Assembly: GCF_003173595.1 (NCBI RefSeq)
Contig: NZ_QGNZ01000001.1
Coordinates: forward strand, 372,001 to 436,000
From: Pedobacter yonginensis
GTDB taxonomy: Bacteria; Bacteroidota; Bacteroidia; Sphingobacteriales; Sphingobacteriaceae
Reading direction: 5' to 3'
Length of the DNA: 64,000 bases
The notes under the pieces were generated by a model. The model saw only the letters and a program-made list of their open reading frames with translations, did not search any database and was not told where the DNA came from. The translations under genes and the position numbers were made by a program. Shown here one piece after another: positions 1-7,615 of the stretch (position 1 is its first letter; each line of letters begins with the position of its first letter).

Positions 1-1188
1 GCAAGTTTTTGGAAAGAACCTCAAATGAAAGCTTTGCTAAATGCCGTACCCAACGATAAAATGATTATTTTGGATTTATGGTCGGAAAGGCACCCCTTAT
101 GGAAAAAAACAGATGCATATTATGGAAAACCATGGATTTGGAACATGCTGAGTAATTTTGGTGGCAACATCTCTATGCAGGGTATTATGAAAACCGTGGC
201 AGAAGGACCAGCAAGGGTGCGTTCAGATGCACAATCAGGTAAAATGGTTGGCATTGGACTTACACCCGAAGGTATAGAGCAAAACCCAGTAATGTATGAA
301 CTGATGATGGAAAATGTTTGGGAAGAACAACCCATTCAGCTTGATAGCTGGTTGAAAGGTTATGCCCAACGAAGATATGGAAAGCCAAATCCCCAAGCCG
401 AGCAAGCTTGGGATTACCTCAGGAAATCGGTTTATAGTGATACCCTCACCAATGGTGGGCCCGAATCGATCGTTTGTGCTCGGCCAACCTTTGCACGCTC
501 TACACGTGGCGTAACCACACGGTTCCCTTATGATCATCAGGATTTAGCACAGGCGTGGAAATTACTCATTCAAGCTGCACCAGAACTCGGCACTGCGGAG
601 GGTTTTCAATACGACCTTGTTGATGTAAGCAGGCAGGTATTGGCCAATTATGCCAGTTACTTGCAACAAGAAACAGCAAAAGCCTACCAAGACAACAATC
701 TGATTGCATTTAAAAAGTACAGTGCAGAATTTATCCAACTTATTGATGATATGGATGCCCTCCTAAAAACAAGAAAAGATTTTTTGCTTGGGCAGTGGCT
801 TAATACGGCAAAAGCATGGGGCACAAATCAAGAAGAAAAAAATCTTTACGAGCGCAATGCCCGAAACTTAATTACCCTTTGGGGAGATGAAAACAGTACT
901 TTGCGGGAATATGCTTGTAAGCAATGGTCGGGTTTATTAAGCGGTTTCTATAAACCAAGGTGGGAAAGCTTTTTTAAAACCGTAGAAGATTGCATGACTA
1001 AGAAAGTAAAGTTTGATGAAAAGCTTTTTGATGAAACGATGAAGAAGTGGGAATGGAAATGGGTAAACCAGCATGAAAGCTATTCCGATCGCCCAACTGG
1101 AGATCCAGTATCACAATCACAGCAGGTATATAAAAAGTATTATTCGCAGTTTGAGCGCAACATGCCAAACATTAAATCAGTAAAATAG
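1..1188 (+). CDS. Alpha-N-acetylglucosaminidase (GH89, NAGLU family), 3' part only
   Basis: The reading frame is open from base 1, so the N-terminal half lies outside the window; the first Met, at 25, is internal. The visible part resembles the C-terminal half of NAGLU: a DLWSERHP motif whose Glu probably matches the family's catalytic nucleophile, then IWNMLSNFGGN, a GIGLTPEGIEQNPVMYELMME block and a long helical C-terminal domain with RRYG and SVYSD. The family removes terminal alpha-linked N-acetylglucosamine from glycans. The next gene starts 25 bases downstream on the same strand, so the two are probably co-transcribed as part of a glycan-use locus that extends upstream of the window. 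The family call is confident; the physiological substrate is unknown. Confidence 0.9.
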   Translation, partial: ASFWKEPQMKALLNAVPNDKMIILDLWSERHPLWKKTDAYYGKPWIWNMLSNFGGNISMQGIMKTVAEGPARVRSDAQSGKMVGIGLTPEGIEQNPVMYELMMENVWEEQPIQLDSWLKGYAQRRYGKPNPQAEQAWDYLRKSVYSDTLTNGGPESIVCARPTFARSTRGVTTRFPYDHQDLAQAWKLLIQAAPELGTAEGFQYDLVDVSRQVLANYASYLQQETAKAYQDNNLIAFKKYSAEFIQLIDDMDALLKTRKDFLLGQWLNTAKAWGTNQEEKNLYERNARNLITLWGDENSTLREYACKQWSGLLSGFYKPRWESFFKTVEDCMTKKVKFDEKLFDETMKKWEWKWVNQHESYSDRPTGDPVSQSQQVYKKYYSQFERNMPNIKSVK

Positions 1189-1213
1189 GTACAATCAACT
1201 AACCAACTCAACC

Positions 1214-2602
1214 ATGAACCGCAGAAACCTTTTAAAAACCATTAGCCTAACCATTGGCGCAGGGGTAATTAACACCGACATATTTGCCAAAATTGGTGAT
1301 GATGCCTATGTGTTCGATATCCCTGCAAACCCTAAGCACACGCCAATTCATAAACCCATTACCGCCATTACGCTCGGTGCAGGAAACCGCGGCACGGTAT
1401 ATGGAAACTTCGCAGCAACCTTCCCAGAATTGATGAAGATTGTAGGGGTAGCGGAACCCATTCCATTTAGAAATGATAAATACGCCAAAAAACACAAAAT
1501 TATTGACGCAAATCGTTTCAATACCTGGGAAGACGTACTCAGCAAACCCAAGATGGCCGACGCCATTATCATTTCCATGCCCGATAACTTGCATTATGCT
1601 CCATGTATGGCTGCTTTGGCTAAAGGCTACGATATACTTTTAGAGAAACCCATTGCCCCAACAGAAAAGGAATGCAGAGATATTTTAGCGCTGGCAAAAA
1701 AAACAGGCAGAATTGTAGCGGTGTGCCATGTATTGCGCTATGCGCCATATTTTGTTAAAATGAAAGAGCTCATCGAGAAAGGAGCCATTGGAGAGGTAAT
1801 CAGCATCCAACACTTTGAACCTATCGAGCATACGCACATGGCACATTCCTATGTTCGCGGAAACTGGCACAACTCTAAGCAAACCACGCCAATAATATTA
1901 GCCAAATCCTGCCATGATTTGGATATTATGAAATGGGTAATCAACAAAAAGGCCGAAAAAATTGTTGCCATGGGCGATTTAAAGTGGTTTAAATCTGCAA
2001 ATGCACCTGAAGGAAGTACCGATAGATGCACATCTGGATGTAAAGTTGAACGGAGCTGCCCGTATTCGGCGATAAAAGAATATGCAGAACGGGGCAGCCG
2101 CATTGCTGTACTGGATATTCCAGATGATGTTGCAAATAAAAAAGAAGCCATTATAGAAAAACTCAAAACCAGCAATTATGGAAGGTGTGTGTATCGCATG
2201 GATAACGATCAACCAGATCATTACATCACCAGCATACAGTTTAGCGATCAGGTAACTGCCAATTTTTCTATGGAAGCTTTCACCTCATACCATGACCGCA
2301 GAACCAGAATTATGGGGTCCATGGGCGATATGGTGGGAGATATGACCGAACTTGTGCTACACGACTTCAAATCTAGAAAGGAAACCAAGTTCATCCCCAA
2401 AGCTGAAGACGTTGAAGGCTATAAAAACAGTGGCCACGGCGGGGGAGATTGGATGCTTGTGCGCGATTTTGTTCAAGCAGTAGCAAAACAAGATGCCACC
2501 TTACTCACCTCCACAATTGATGAATCTATAGAAAGCCACCTGATGGGTTTTATGGCCGAAAAAAGTCGCAAAACTGGCAAGGTTATGAATGTAAAGGTAT
2601 AA
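1214..2602 (+). CDS. Gfo/Idh/MocA family oxidoreductase with export signal
   Basis: This is a 462-residue NAD(P)-dependent oxidoreductase-like protein. It begins MNRRNLLK followed by a hydrophobic stretch, which resembles the twin-arginine signals common on this family in Bacteroidota. The Rossmann motif is LGAGNRG (about residues 54-60) and the family's EKP motif is in LLEKPIAP (about residue 142). A Cys-rich insertion (CTSGC, RSCPYS, near residue 275) and a GHGGGD motif near the C-terminus are typical of one exported subgroup. It directly follows the GH89 gene, so a role in modifying sugars released from an amino-sugar glycan is plausible. GH109 N-acetylgalactosaminidases share this fold, so a glycosidase role cannot be excluded. 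Confidence 0.88.
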   Translation: MNRRNLLKTISLTIGAGVINTDIFAKIGDDAYVFDIPANPKHTPIHKPITAITLGAGNRGTVYGNFAATFPELMKIVGVAEPIPFRNDKYAKKHKIIDANRFNTWEDVLSKPKMADAIIISMPDNLHYAPCMAALAKGYDILLEKPIAPTEKECRDILALAKKTGRIVAVCHVLRYAPYFVKMKELIEKGAIGEVISIQHFEPIEHTHMAHSYVRGNWHNSKQTTPIILAKSCHDLDIMKWVINKKAEKIVAMGDLKWFKSANAPEGSTDRCTSGCKVERSCPYSAIKEYAERGSRIAVLDIPDDVANKKEAIIEKLKTSNYGRCVYRMDNDQPDHYITSIQFSDQVTANFSMEAFTSYHDRRTRIMGSMGDMVGDMTELVLHDFKSRKETKFIPKAEDVEGYKNSGHGGGDWMLVRDFVQAVAKQDATLLTSTIDESIESHLMGFMAEKSRKTGKVMNVKV

Positions 2603-2616
2603 TTCTTTAGATGTTA

Positions 2617-2686
2617 GTTGGGATTCTTCACCCACAATGATGCATTTGTCGTTTCATTTGCAAACTTGATGAATAAGAATCCCAAC
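2617..2686. repeat. Long-loop inverted repeat in the 2603-2932 gene-free stretch
   Basis: GTTGGGATTCTT at 2617-2628 is exactly complementary to AAGAATCCCAAC at 2675-2686, with a 46-base loop. It begins 14 bases after the stop of the oxidoreductase gene, so it may be a 3'-end stability or termination structure, but no clear T tract follows. The rest of this 330-base gap is AT-rich and holds no reading frame I can support. Confidence 0.45.
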
Positions 2687-2888
2687 ATAAAACTGAAAGC
2701 AATCTGCATGACCGATTTATTTAAATTCTGAATTTTTGGCGATGCTTTTATCACTTATAGAGGCTTAAGTGATTGTTTACTTTACTGCAACAGCTCTTAT
2801 CTTTAAGTTAGTTTTCAGATAATATATTTTTCTTTTTTCAGGCTAAGCAAAAAACCAGTATCATTAATCCACCCTTCAAATTTCTTAG

Positions 2889-2920
2889 TGTGTAATGGAT
2901 TTGACAGTTCTCATTACACA
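2889..2920 (-). terminator. Probable terminator hairpin of the LuxR-type gene
   Basis: TGTGTAATG (2889-2897) pairs perfectly with CATTACACA (2912-2920) across a 14-base loop. It lies just beyond the stop of the minus-strand regulator. The tract that follows on that strand is AT-rich but not a pure T run, so the assignment is moderate. Confidence 0.5.
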
Positions 2921-2932
2921 ATATCTTTTTAA

Positions 2933-3694
2933 CTAAATCAGTCCAGCTACTTCTGCGATTCGGCAAGCTTCTATGGCATTATTAACTTCTAGCTTTTTGA
3001 AGATGTTCTGACGGTGCCTGTTTATGGTGTGGATACTCAGTAACAACTTGTTGGCAATCTCCTTGGTTCTCTTTCCCTGCTTGATCAACAAAATAATTTC
3101 CTTTTCGCGTGAGGACAGCTTTCTTTGTGTTTGATCATCACCATCCTCAACGATATCTCCTGTTCGTGTATTGATGATTATGCCCTCTGGCGCATCAAAG
3201 CCCAGATGTTCGTACACAATGTTGTACAAGCACAATGCTAATCGTATGTTGCCATCTGCTGAGCTACTAAGGTATAACAAGCGGTGTTTCAACAGCATGT
3301 CTTTTCCTTCGATTGTACGGATCCTAAGCTTGCTGATCATTTGGTAGTCAGTCCGTTGGGTTAAACCGATTGATTTAAGATGTTTAAAAAAGCGAAGTTC
3401 TAGATTATACTTTTTTAGGCGATCTTCACGATGGATAAGGTTAAGTAATTCGTCTTCCCAAATGGAGTTTATCTCTTGCTGTTTGCACTCCAAGCCTAAT
3501 CTTTCCGCCATGGAACCATAATAAAGATAACTTTTTTTTGTTTTCAAATCGCTTAAAACACTTATCCCGTTCTCCAGATTTGCATACAACTGGGCAATCT
3601 TCTGAGCATTGGCTAGTGGATAAACCGCTGTTGAGGCGATGTCAAATGATTGGGCTAGAAGTTTTATGTCGAGTATTTTGCGGATGTTATCCAT
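2933..3694 (-). CDS. LuxR-type HTH transcriptional regulator
   Basis: The protein has 253 residues. The last 60 or so form a GerE/LuxR helix-turn-helix (LSSREKEIILLIKQGKRTKEIA, then IHTINRHRQNIFKKL). The N-terminal 180 residues have no receiver-domain signature; they look like the PAS-like sensor part found in many Bacteroidota regulators of this size, but I cannot name a ligand. It is transcribed divergently from the DUF1349 gene, and the shared upstream region has a palindrome next to its start codon that may be an operator. The target genes are unknown. Confidence 0.85.
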   Translation of the reverse strand: MDNIRKILDIKLLAQSFDIASTAVYPLANAQKIAQLYANLENGISVLSDLKTKKSYLYYGSMAERLGLECKQQEINSIWEDELLNLIHREDRLKKYNLELRFFKHLKSIGLTQRTDYQMISKLRIRTIEGKDMLLKHRLLYLSSSADGNIRLALCLYNIVYEHLGFDAPEGIIINTRTGDIVEDGDDQTQRKLSSREKEIILLIKQGKRTKEIANKLLLSIHTINRHRQNIFKKLEVNNAIEACRIAEVAGLI

Positions 3695-3701
3695 AGAAAG
3701 G

Positions 3702-3775
3702 AATGGCTATTTTTAGCCATTGAACATGCTATAAATGATCACTAGCTTTACAAATATACAAACGATGGATGGCTA
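3702..3775. promoter_or_regulatory. ATGGCTA palindrome and extra half-site in a divergent promoter region
   Basis: AATGGCTA (3702-3709) and TAGCCATT (3714-3721) form an 8-bp inverted repeat with a TTTT centre. It starts 8 bases upstream of the LuxR-type start codon. A third copy of ATGGCTA lies at 3769-3775. A box reading TATATTTG on the minus strand (3751-3758) resembles the Bacteroidota -7 element, but no matching -33 TTG is seen 19 bases upstream. Operator function is inferred. Confidence 0.35.
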
Positions 3776-3803
3776 ATTATCCATTTAGCTTAATTTTATA
3801 ACA

Positions 3804-4451
3804 ATGAGAAAAATACTTTATACGTTAGTTTTTATTTTCAGTATCAATCAGCTGAAAGCGCAGAGCCTTGAGAAAATGACATGGTTTAATGAACCGGAAC
3901 AATGGGCCATTAAAAATAACAGTTTAGTTATGCAGGTAACACCAAAGAGTGACTACTGGAGAATTTCACACTACGGTTTCACCGTTGATGACGCACCATT
4001 TTACTACAGTAATTATGGTGGAGAGTTTGAGGCAAAGGTTAAGCTTACTGGGGCATACAAAGCCCGTTTTGATCAAATGGGCCTCATGATACGCACTGAC
4101 CACGAAAACTACATTAAAACGGGAGTAGAGTTTGTAGATGGTAAATTTAATGTAAGTACTGTGGTTACACATACCAAAAGCGATTGGAGCGTGACAACAC
4201 TAAAAGAAGTTCCTGCTTTTATCTGGATCAAAGTTGTTAGAAGGCTAGATGCTTTAGAAATTTTTTATTCGCTGGATGATAAAACTTATTTGATGGTACG
4301 GAACGCACCATTAAAGGATAATGCTCCTGTACAGGTAGGACTTATGGCCGCATGCCCAGATGGTGATGGCTTCGAAGCAAAGTTCGAACACTTTTCTGTG
4401 AAGCACCTTCCCGATCAACGAAGATTGGAATGGCTAAAAGAGCATCAATAG
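3804..4451 (+). CDS. Secreted DUF1349 (concanavalin-like) protein
   Basis: The protein has 215 residues, with a signal peptide ending near residue 20 (INQLKAQS). The remainder matches the DUF1349 pattern: a W-rich start (MTWFNEPEQW), FDQMGLMIRTD and YIKTGVEF blocks, and a WIKVVRR strand, consistent with a lectin-like beta-sandwich. Family members are often called 'regulation of enolase protein 1-like', but no biochemical function is established for the bacterial ones. It is divergent from the LuxR-type regulator, which may control it. The ATG is preceded by an AT-rich leader. Confidence 0.8.
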   Translation: MRKILYTLVFIFSINQLKAQSLEKMTWFNEPEQWAIKNNSLVMQVTPKSDYWRISHYGFTVDDAPFYYSNYGGEFEAKVKLTGAYKARFDQMGLMIRTDHENYIKTGVEFVDGKFNVSTVVTHTKSDWSVTTLKEVPAFIWIKVVRRLDALEIFYSLDDKTYLMVRNAPLKDNAPVQVGLMAACPDGDGFEAKFEHFSVKHLPDQRRLEWLKEHQ

Positions 4452-4853
4452 CTTAATCAATTGATATAATACAAATTACACCAGATTATTCAATTTTTTT
4501 TGTTAGGCAAAAAAACTCGTGCATAATAATGAGCAGAAAGACACACGTTTGCAAAACAGATTTGTTCTACATTGCCCTTAGAACTCTTGGTAGGTACCAA
4601 TTTCGGTTAATTCTAAGCCCTTAGCAACTAATTTAAGATAGTTTTATCAAACGTCTGGTGCGTAATGTTGGCGAATCGCTTTGTTCAAAATCGGCTTTAA
4701 CGTTCTCATTAGCGGATGAACTCATTTAGAATTTGATACCGAAGATTTTAACATAGGTTAAGATTGATTTAATTTGATCATATTATATTTGATACAGAGT
4801 ATTTCAGAATACGCCTAAAAACTAAATCATCACAAACACAAAAACTAAAAACC
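4452..4853. other. 402-base gene-free stretch with a possible -7 promoter box
   Basis: I see no convincing gene. TATATTTG at 4784-4791 fits the Bacteroidota -7 element and lies about 60 bases upstream of the hydrolase start at 4854. A TTG at 4764-4766 precedes it, but with a 17-base instead of 19-base spacer, so it is only a candidate promoter. The middle part can be read on the minus strand as two short frames broken by a stop (around 4570-4725). This may be a decayed gene, but it matches no family I recognise. Confidence 0.35.
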
Positions 4854-5675
4854 ATGAGTACGCTAAAACTAAAAGACGGAACCGAGATTTTTTACAAAGA
4901 TCAGGGCGAGGGACCAACCTTAATGTTTCACCACGGCTGGCCTTTATCATCAGACGATTGGGATGCGCAAGTTATCTTCTTCTTACAAAAAGGTTATCGT
5001 GTCGTTACGCACGATAGAAGAGGTCACGGACGCTCAAGTCAAAACATTTACGGGCACAACATTGAAACCTATGCAGCCGATGCCGCTGAATTGGTCGAAT
5101 TTTTAGATTTGAAAGATGTTGTTCACATTGGGCATTCTACAGGCGGGGGTGAAGTGATTCGCTACGTGAACAAATATGCCAAGGGCAGAGCAAAAAAAGC
5201 GGTTTTAATAAGTGCCGTTCCACCAATAATGGTTCAAAGCGACCAAAATCCAGATGGTGTACCCATGTCGGTATTTGATGGAATCAGAGAACAAACACTA
5301 AACAATAGGCAGCAGTTCTATATTGATTTGACAATCCCATTTTATGGATACAATAGGGAAGGGGCAGACGTTAAGGAAGGCGTACAAAGAAATTGGTGGA
5401 GACAAGGTATGATGGGTGGAATTGTAGCACACTATGACGGTATAAAAGCTTTTTCTGAAACTGATTTCAACGAAGATTTGAAAGCTGTTGAAATACCTGT
5501 CTTGGTTCTTCACGGCGAAGACGACCAAATCGTTCCATATCAAAATGCAGGGGTAAAATCGGCCAAATTATTGAAGAATGGAAAACTAATTACTTATCCA
5601 GGTTTCCCTCATGGCATGCCAACTACCGAAGCTGCAACGATTAATAAAGACATTTTAGAATTTATTGAGTCATAA
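4854..5675 (+). CDS. Alpha/beta hydrolase, non-haem chloroperoxidase/arylesterase type
   Basis: At 273 residues this has the full-length architecture of the cofactor-free haloperoxidase/esterase subfamily. The oxyanion region is HHGWPLSSDDWD, followed by HDRRGHGRS. The nucleophile is Ser95 in GHSTGGGE, the acid lies in HGEDDQIVP, and the catalytic His is in GFPHGMPT. No signal peptide is seen, so it is cytoplasmic. The family hydrolyses esters and can show perhydrolase activity; the natural substrate is not predictable. It is followed by a strong intrinsic terminator and appears to be a single-gene unit. Confidence 0.92.
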   Translation: MSTLKLKDGTEIFYKDQGEGPTLMFHHGWPLSSDDWDAQVIFFLQKGYRVVTHDRRGHGRSSQNIYGHNIETYAADAAELVEFLDLKDVVHIGHSTGGGEVIRYVNKYAKGRAKKAVLISAVPPIMVQSDQNPDGVPMSVFDGIREQTLNNRQQFYIDLTIPFYGYNREGADVKEGVQRNWWRQGMMGGIVAHYDGIKAFSETDFNEDLKAVEIPVLVLHGEDDQIVPYQNAGVKSAKLLKNGKLITYPGFPHGMPTTEAATINKDILEFIES

Positions 5676-5757
5676 AGCCTAATCCTAAATCGTTGAGGTT
5701 TTACAGGTTCAATCCTCAATGAAATTGCGATTGCTTTTTTAATCGAGTTGATTATAG

Positions 5758-5794
5758 AAAACCGCTTTTGGGTAATTCCCAGGCGGTTTTTTTC
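5758..5794 (+). terminator. Intrinsic terminator after the chloroperoxidase-type gene
   Basis: AAAACCGC (5758-5765) pairs with GCGGTTTT (5783-5790), with an inner GGG/CCC pairing, and the stem runs into a seven-base T tract. Confidence 0.85.
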
Positions 5795-5919
5795 GATTGT
5801 CTTTTTTCAGAACCAAATCCTGTCTAAACAATTTAATCGTAACGTTTCCATTTTAACTAAAAGGTTTTACTATAATTGTTTTTCTAAACTTTTTACTATC
5901 ATCCTTTTAAAATAGAGAA

Positions 5920-7521
5920 ATGATTAACGTGTGTAAACTTCTGATTGTTAATCTGGTAGGTACTTTGTGTTTCTGGGTTTTGCTTTCATATCCATCTGCG
6001 GCTCAGGTTAAATGGCCGAAAGCGCAGTTGTTGCCATCCTTTCCAAGTCCAGCACAGGTACAAGATTTGATTATACTTCGCCAAAATTCGCCTTACACCG
6101 CTGCAGAGATGTATTTGTTTGCCTCATTAAAGGGAATCGTAAATCGAACGAAACCAAGAATTTTCTCTTATGAGGGTGATGCATTTGCTGAAGGACCCTA
6201 TACCTGGTTGCAATCTTTAGGATTGAATTGGACCGAGCCTAAGGATAAATGGGCGTTAATTCTGAAATATCGAAAGGAGATTTCGGGTTTAATTGTTTAT
6301 GATCCCGCTCAAGTGCATACCATTAATTTAGCCACCATGCTAGCAAAAACTAAAGGTGCTTTGATTGTTTCTCCTTTACTATTATCCAAGCTTACATCCG
6401 CACCTTATAATCTTCCAGTTTTACTTGATTTGCAGGGCAAATACAGAAGCAAGCTTGATGTGTATCAATCCCTTTATGATGACTATTGGCCAAATCTAGA
6501 TCATCGCTTAATCATCGGCTTGAACCCAAATGCACATAAAGCCGCTTTAAGAGAATATGCTTCGGCACTTGGTGTCGCCGTAATTTGGCTGGATCCGAAA
6601 GTGGAAGGCGAAAGTGAGCTGCTAAACAAATTTTTATCTTCTATGTCGCCTGGTTCAAGTTTTATGGGCTGGTGGCCACAAGAAGCGCCTGGCGTAGAGC
6701 GTGCCTCAAAATATGGTATCGCTACCATTGCAAGTGATTGGTGTTCGAACCTAACGGTACATAGTGGAACACCAAGAAAGGTTGATGTAAAACCAATACC
6801 TCCGAAGCCCGAGCTTACCAACAAAATTTATGTTGCTTTTATATTGAGCGATGGAGACAATCTGCAATTTACAGAACATTTGATGCGGAAACTTTGGAAC
6901 AATCCAGACCGAGGTGATGTGCCGATTGGCTGGACCATTTCTCCTGCAATGCTCGATGCTATGCCCGGCGCACTAAATTATTATTGGAAAACATCAACCA
7001 TAAATGATAATTTAATTTCTGGCCCATCGGGTTATGGTTATACCTACCCCAACACTTGGGTAGATGAAAAATTACTTAAAAATTTTGTTTCGAAAACGGA
7101 AGATTATAACAAAAGAGCTGGTTTAAGGGTAATTACAGTTTGGAATACCATTGTTGGGGGCATTAATGCAAACGTCGGTAAGATTTACGCGAGTGAGGCA
7201 ACATCTTTACTTGGACTAACCGCGCAAAATACTGGTGGTGGCCTAACTGTTTATAACAATAGCCTGCCTGGGATGGCACTAAGCTGCAATTACTGTACAA
7301 ATGTTACTGCCATGAAAAATCATATCGCTTCCGCTTCTGCTGGATGGGATAAAACATCTCCTCGATTTATAATTATACAGGCCCAACCGTGGACGAACGT
7401 TTCGCCCACAAGCTTTAAAAATGTAGCCGATTCCCTCAATGGCGATTACATTGTGGTTCGGCCAGATCATCTTTTTCAGCTCATTCGTGAGGCAAAGGGA
7501 TTAAAAATCGATCCTAGATAG
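5920..7521 (+). CDS. Secreted GxGYxYP-domain protein (putative glycoside hydrolase)
   Basis: The protein has 533 residues, with an N-terminal hydrophobic signal ending near PSAAQVKW. The diagnostic motif GPSGYGYTYP is present at about residues 367-376, preceded by FILSDGDNLQF, a short Asp-rich segment conserved in the family. The GxGYxYP family has an N-terminal domain (about 30-280) and a C-terminal TIM-barrel-like domain and is listed as putative glycoside hydrolase, without an agreed substrate. There are no same-strand neighbours close by; the next gene is convergent. Confidence 0.85.
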   Translation: MINVCKLLIVNLVGTLCFWVLLSYPSAAQVKWPKAQLLPSFPSPAQVQDLIILRQNSPYTAAEMYLFASLKGIVNRTKPRIFSYEGDAFAEGPYTWLQSLGLNWTEPKDKWALILKYRKEISGLIVYDPAQVHTINLATMLAKTKGALIVSPLLLSKLTSAPYNLPVLLDLQGKYRSKLDVYQSLYDDYWPNLDHRLIIGLNPNAHKAALREYASALGVAVIWLDPKVEGESELLNKFLSSMSPGSSFMGWWPQEAPGVERASKYGIATIASDWCSNLTVHSGTPRKVDVKPIPPKPELTNKIYVAFILSDGDNLQFTEHLMRKLWNNPDRGDVPIGWTISPAMLDAMPGALNYYWKTSTINDNLISGPSGYGYTYPNTWVDEKLLKNFVSKTEDYNKRAGLRVITVWNTIVGGINANVGKIYASEATSLLGLTAQNTGGGLTVYNNSLPGMALSCNYCTNVTAMKNHIASASAGWDKTSPRFIIIQAQPWTNVSPTSFKNVADSLNGDYIVVRPDHLFQLIREAKGLKIDPR

Positions 7522-7615
7522 TTATTTTGAGCACCTAGATTGCCTATTTGCTCGACCGTGAAGCTTCAACCATTCTCTCCCTATGTCGTGTCAAACCATT
7601 AAGGCGATGCTGCAA

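Noticed and set aside
1-2602. Complete polysaccharide utilisation locus at the left edge
   Set aside because: Only one truncated glycosidase gene and one oxidoreductase gene are visible; no SusCD genes are next to them, so the claim cannot be supported from this window.
4633-4725. 30-codon minus-strand frame and a following broken frame
   Set aside because: It could be a decayed gene but is too short and matches nothing recognisable; noted only within the gap description.
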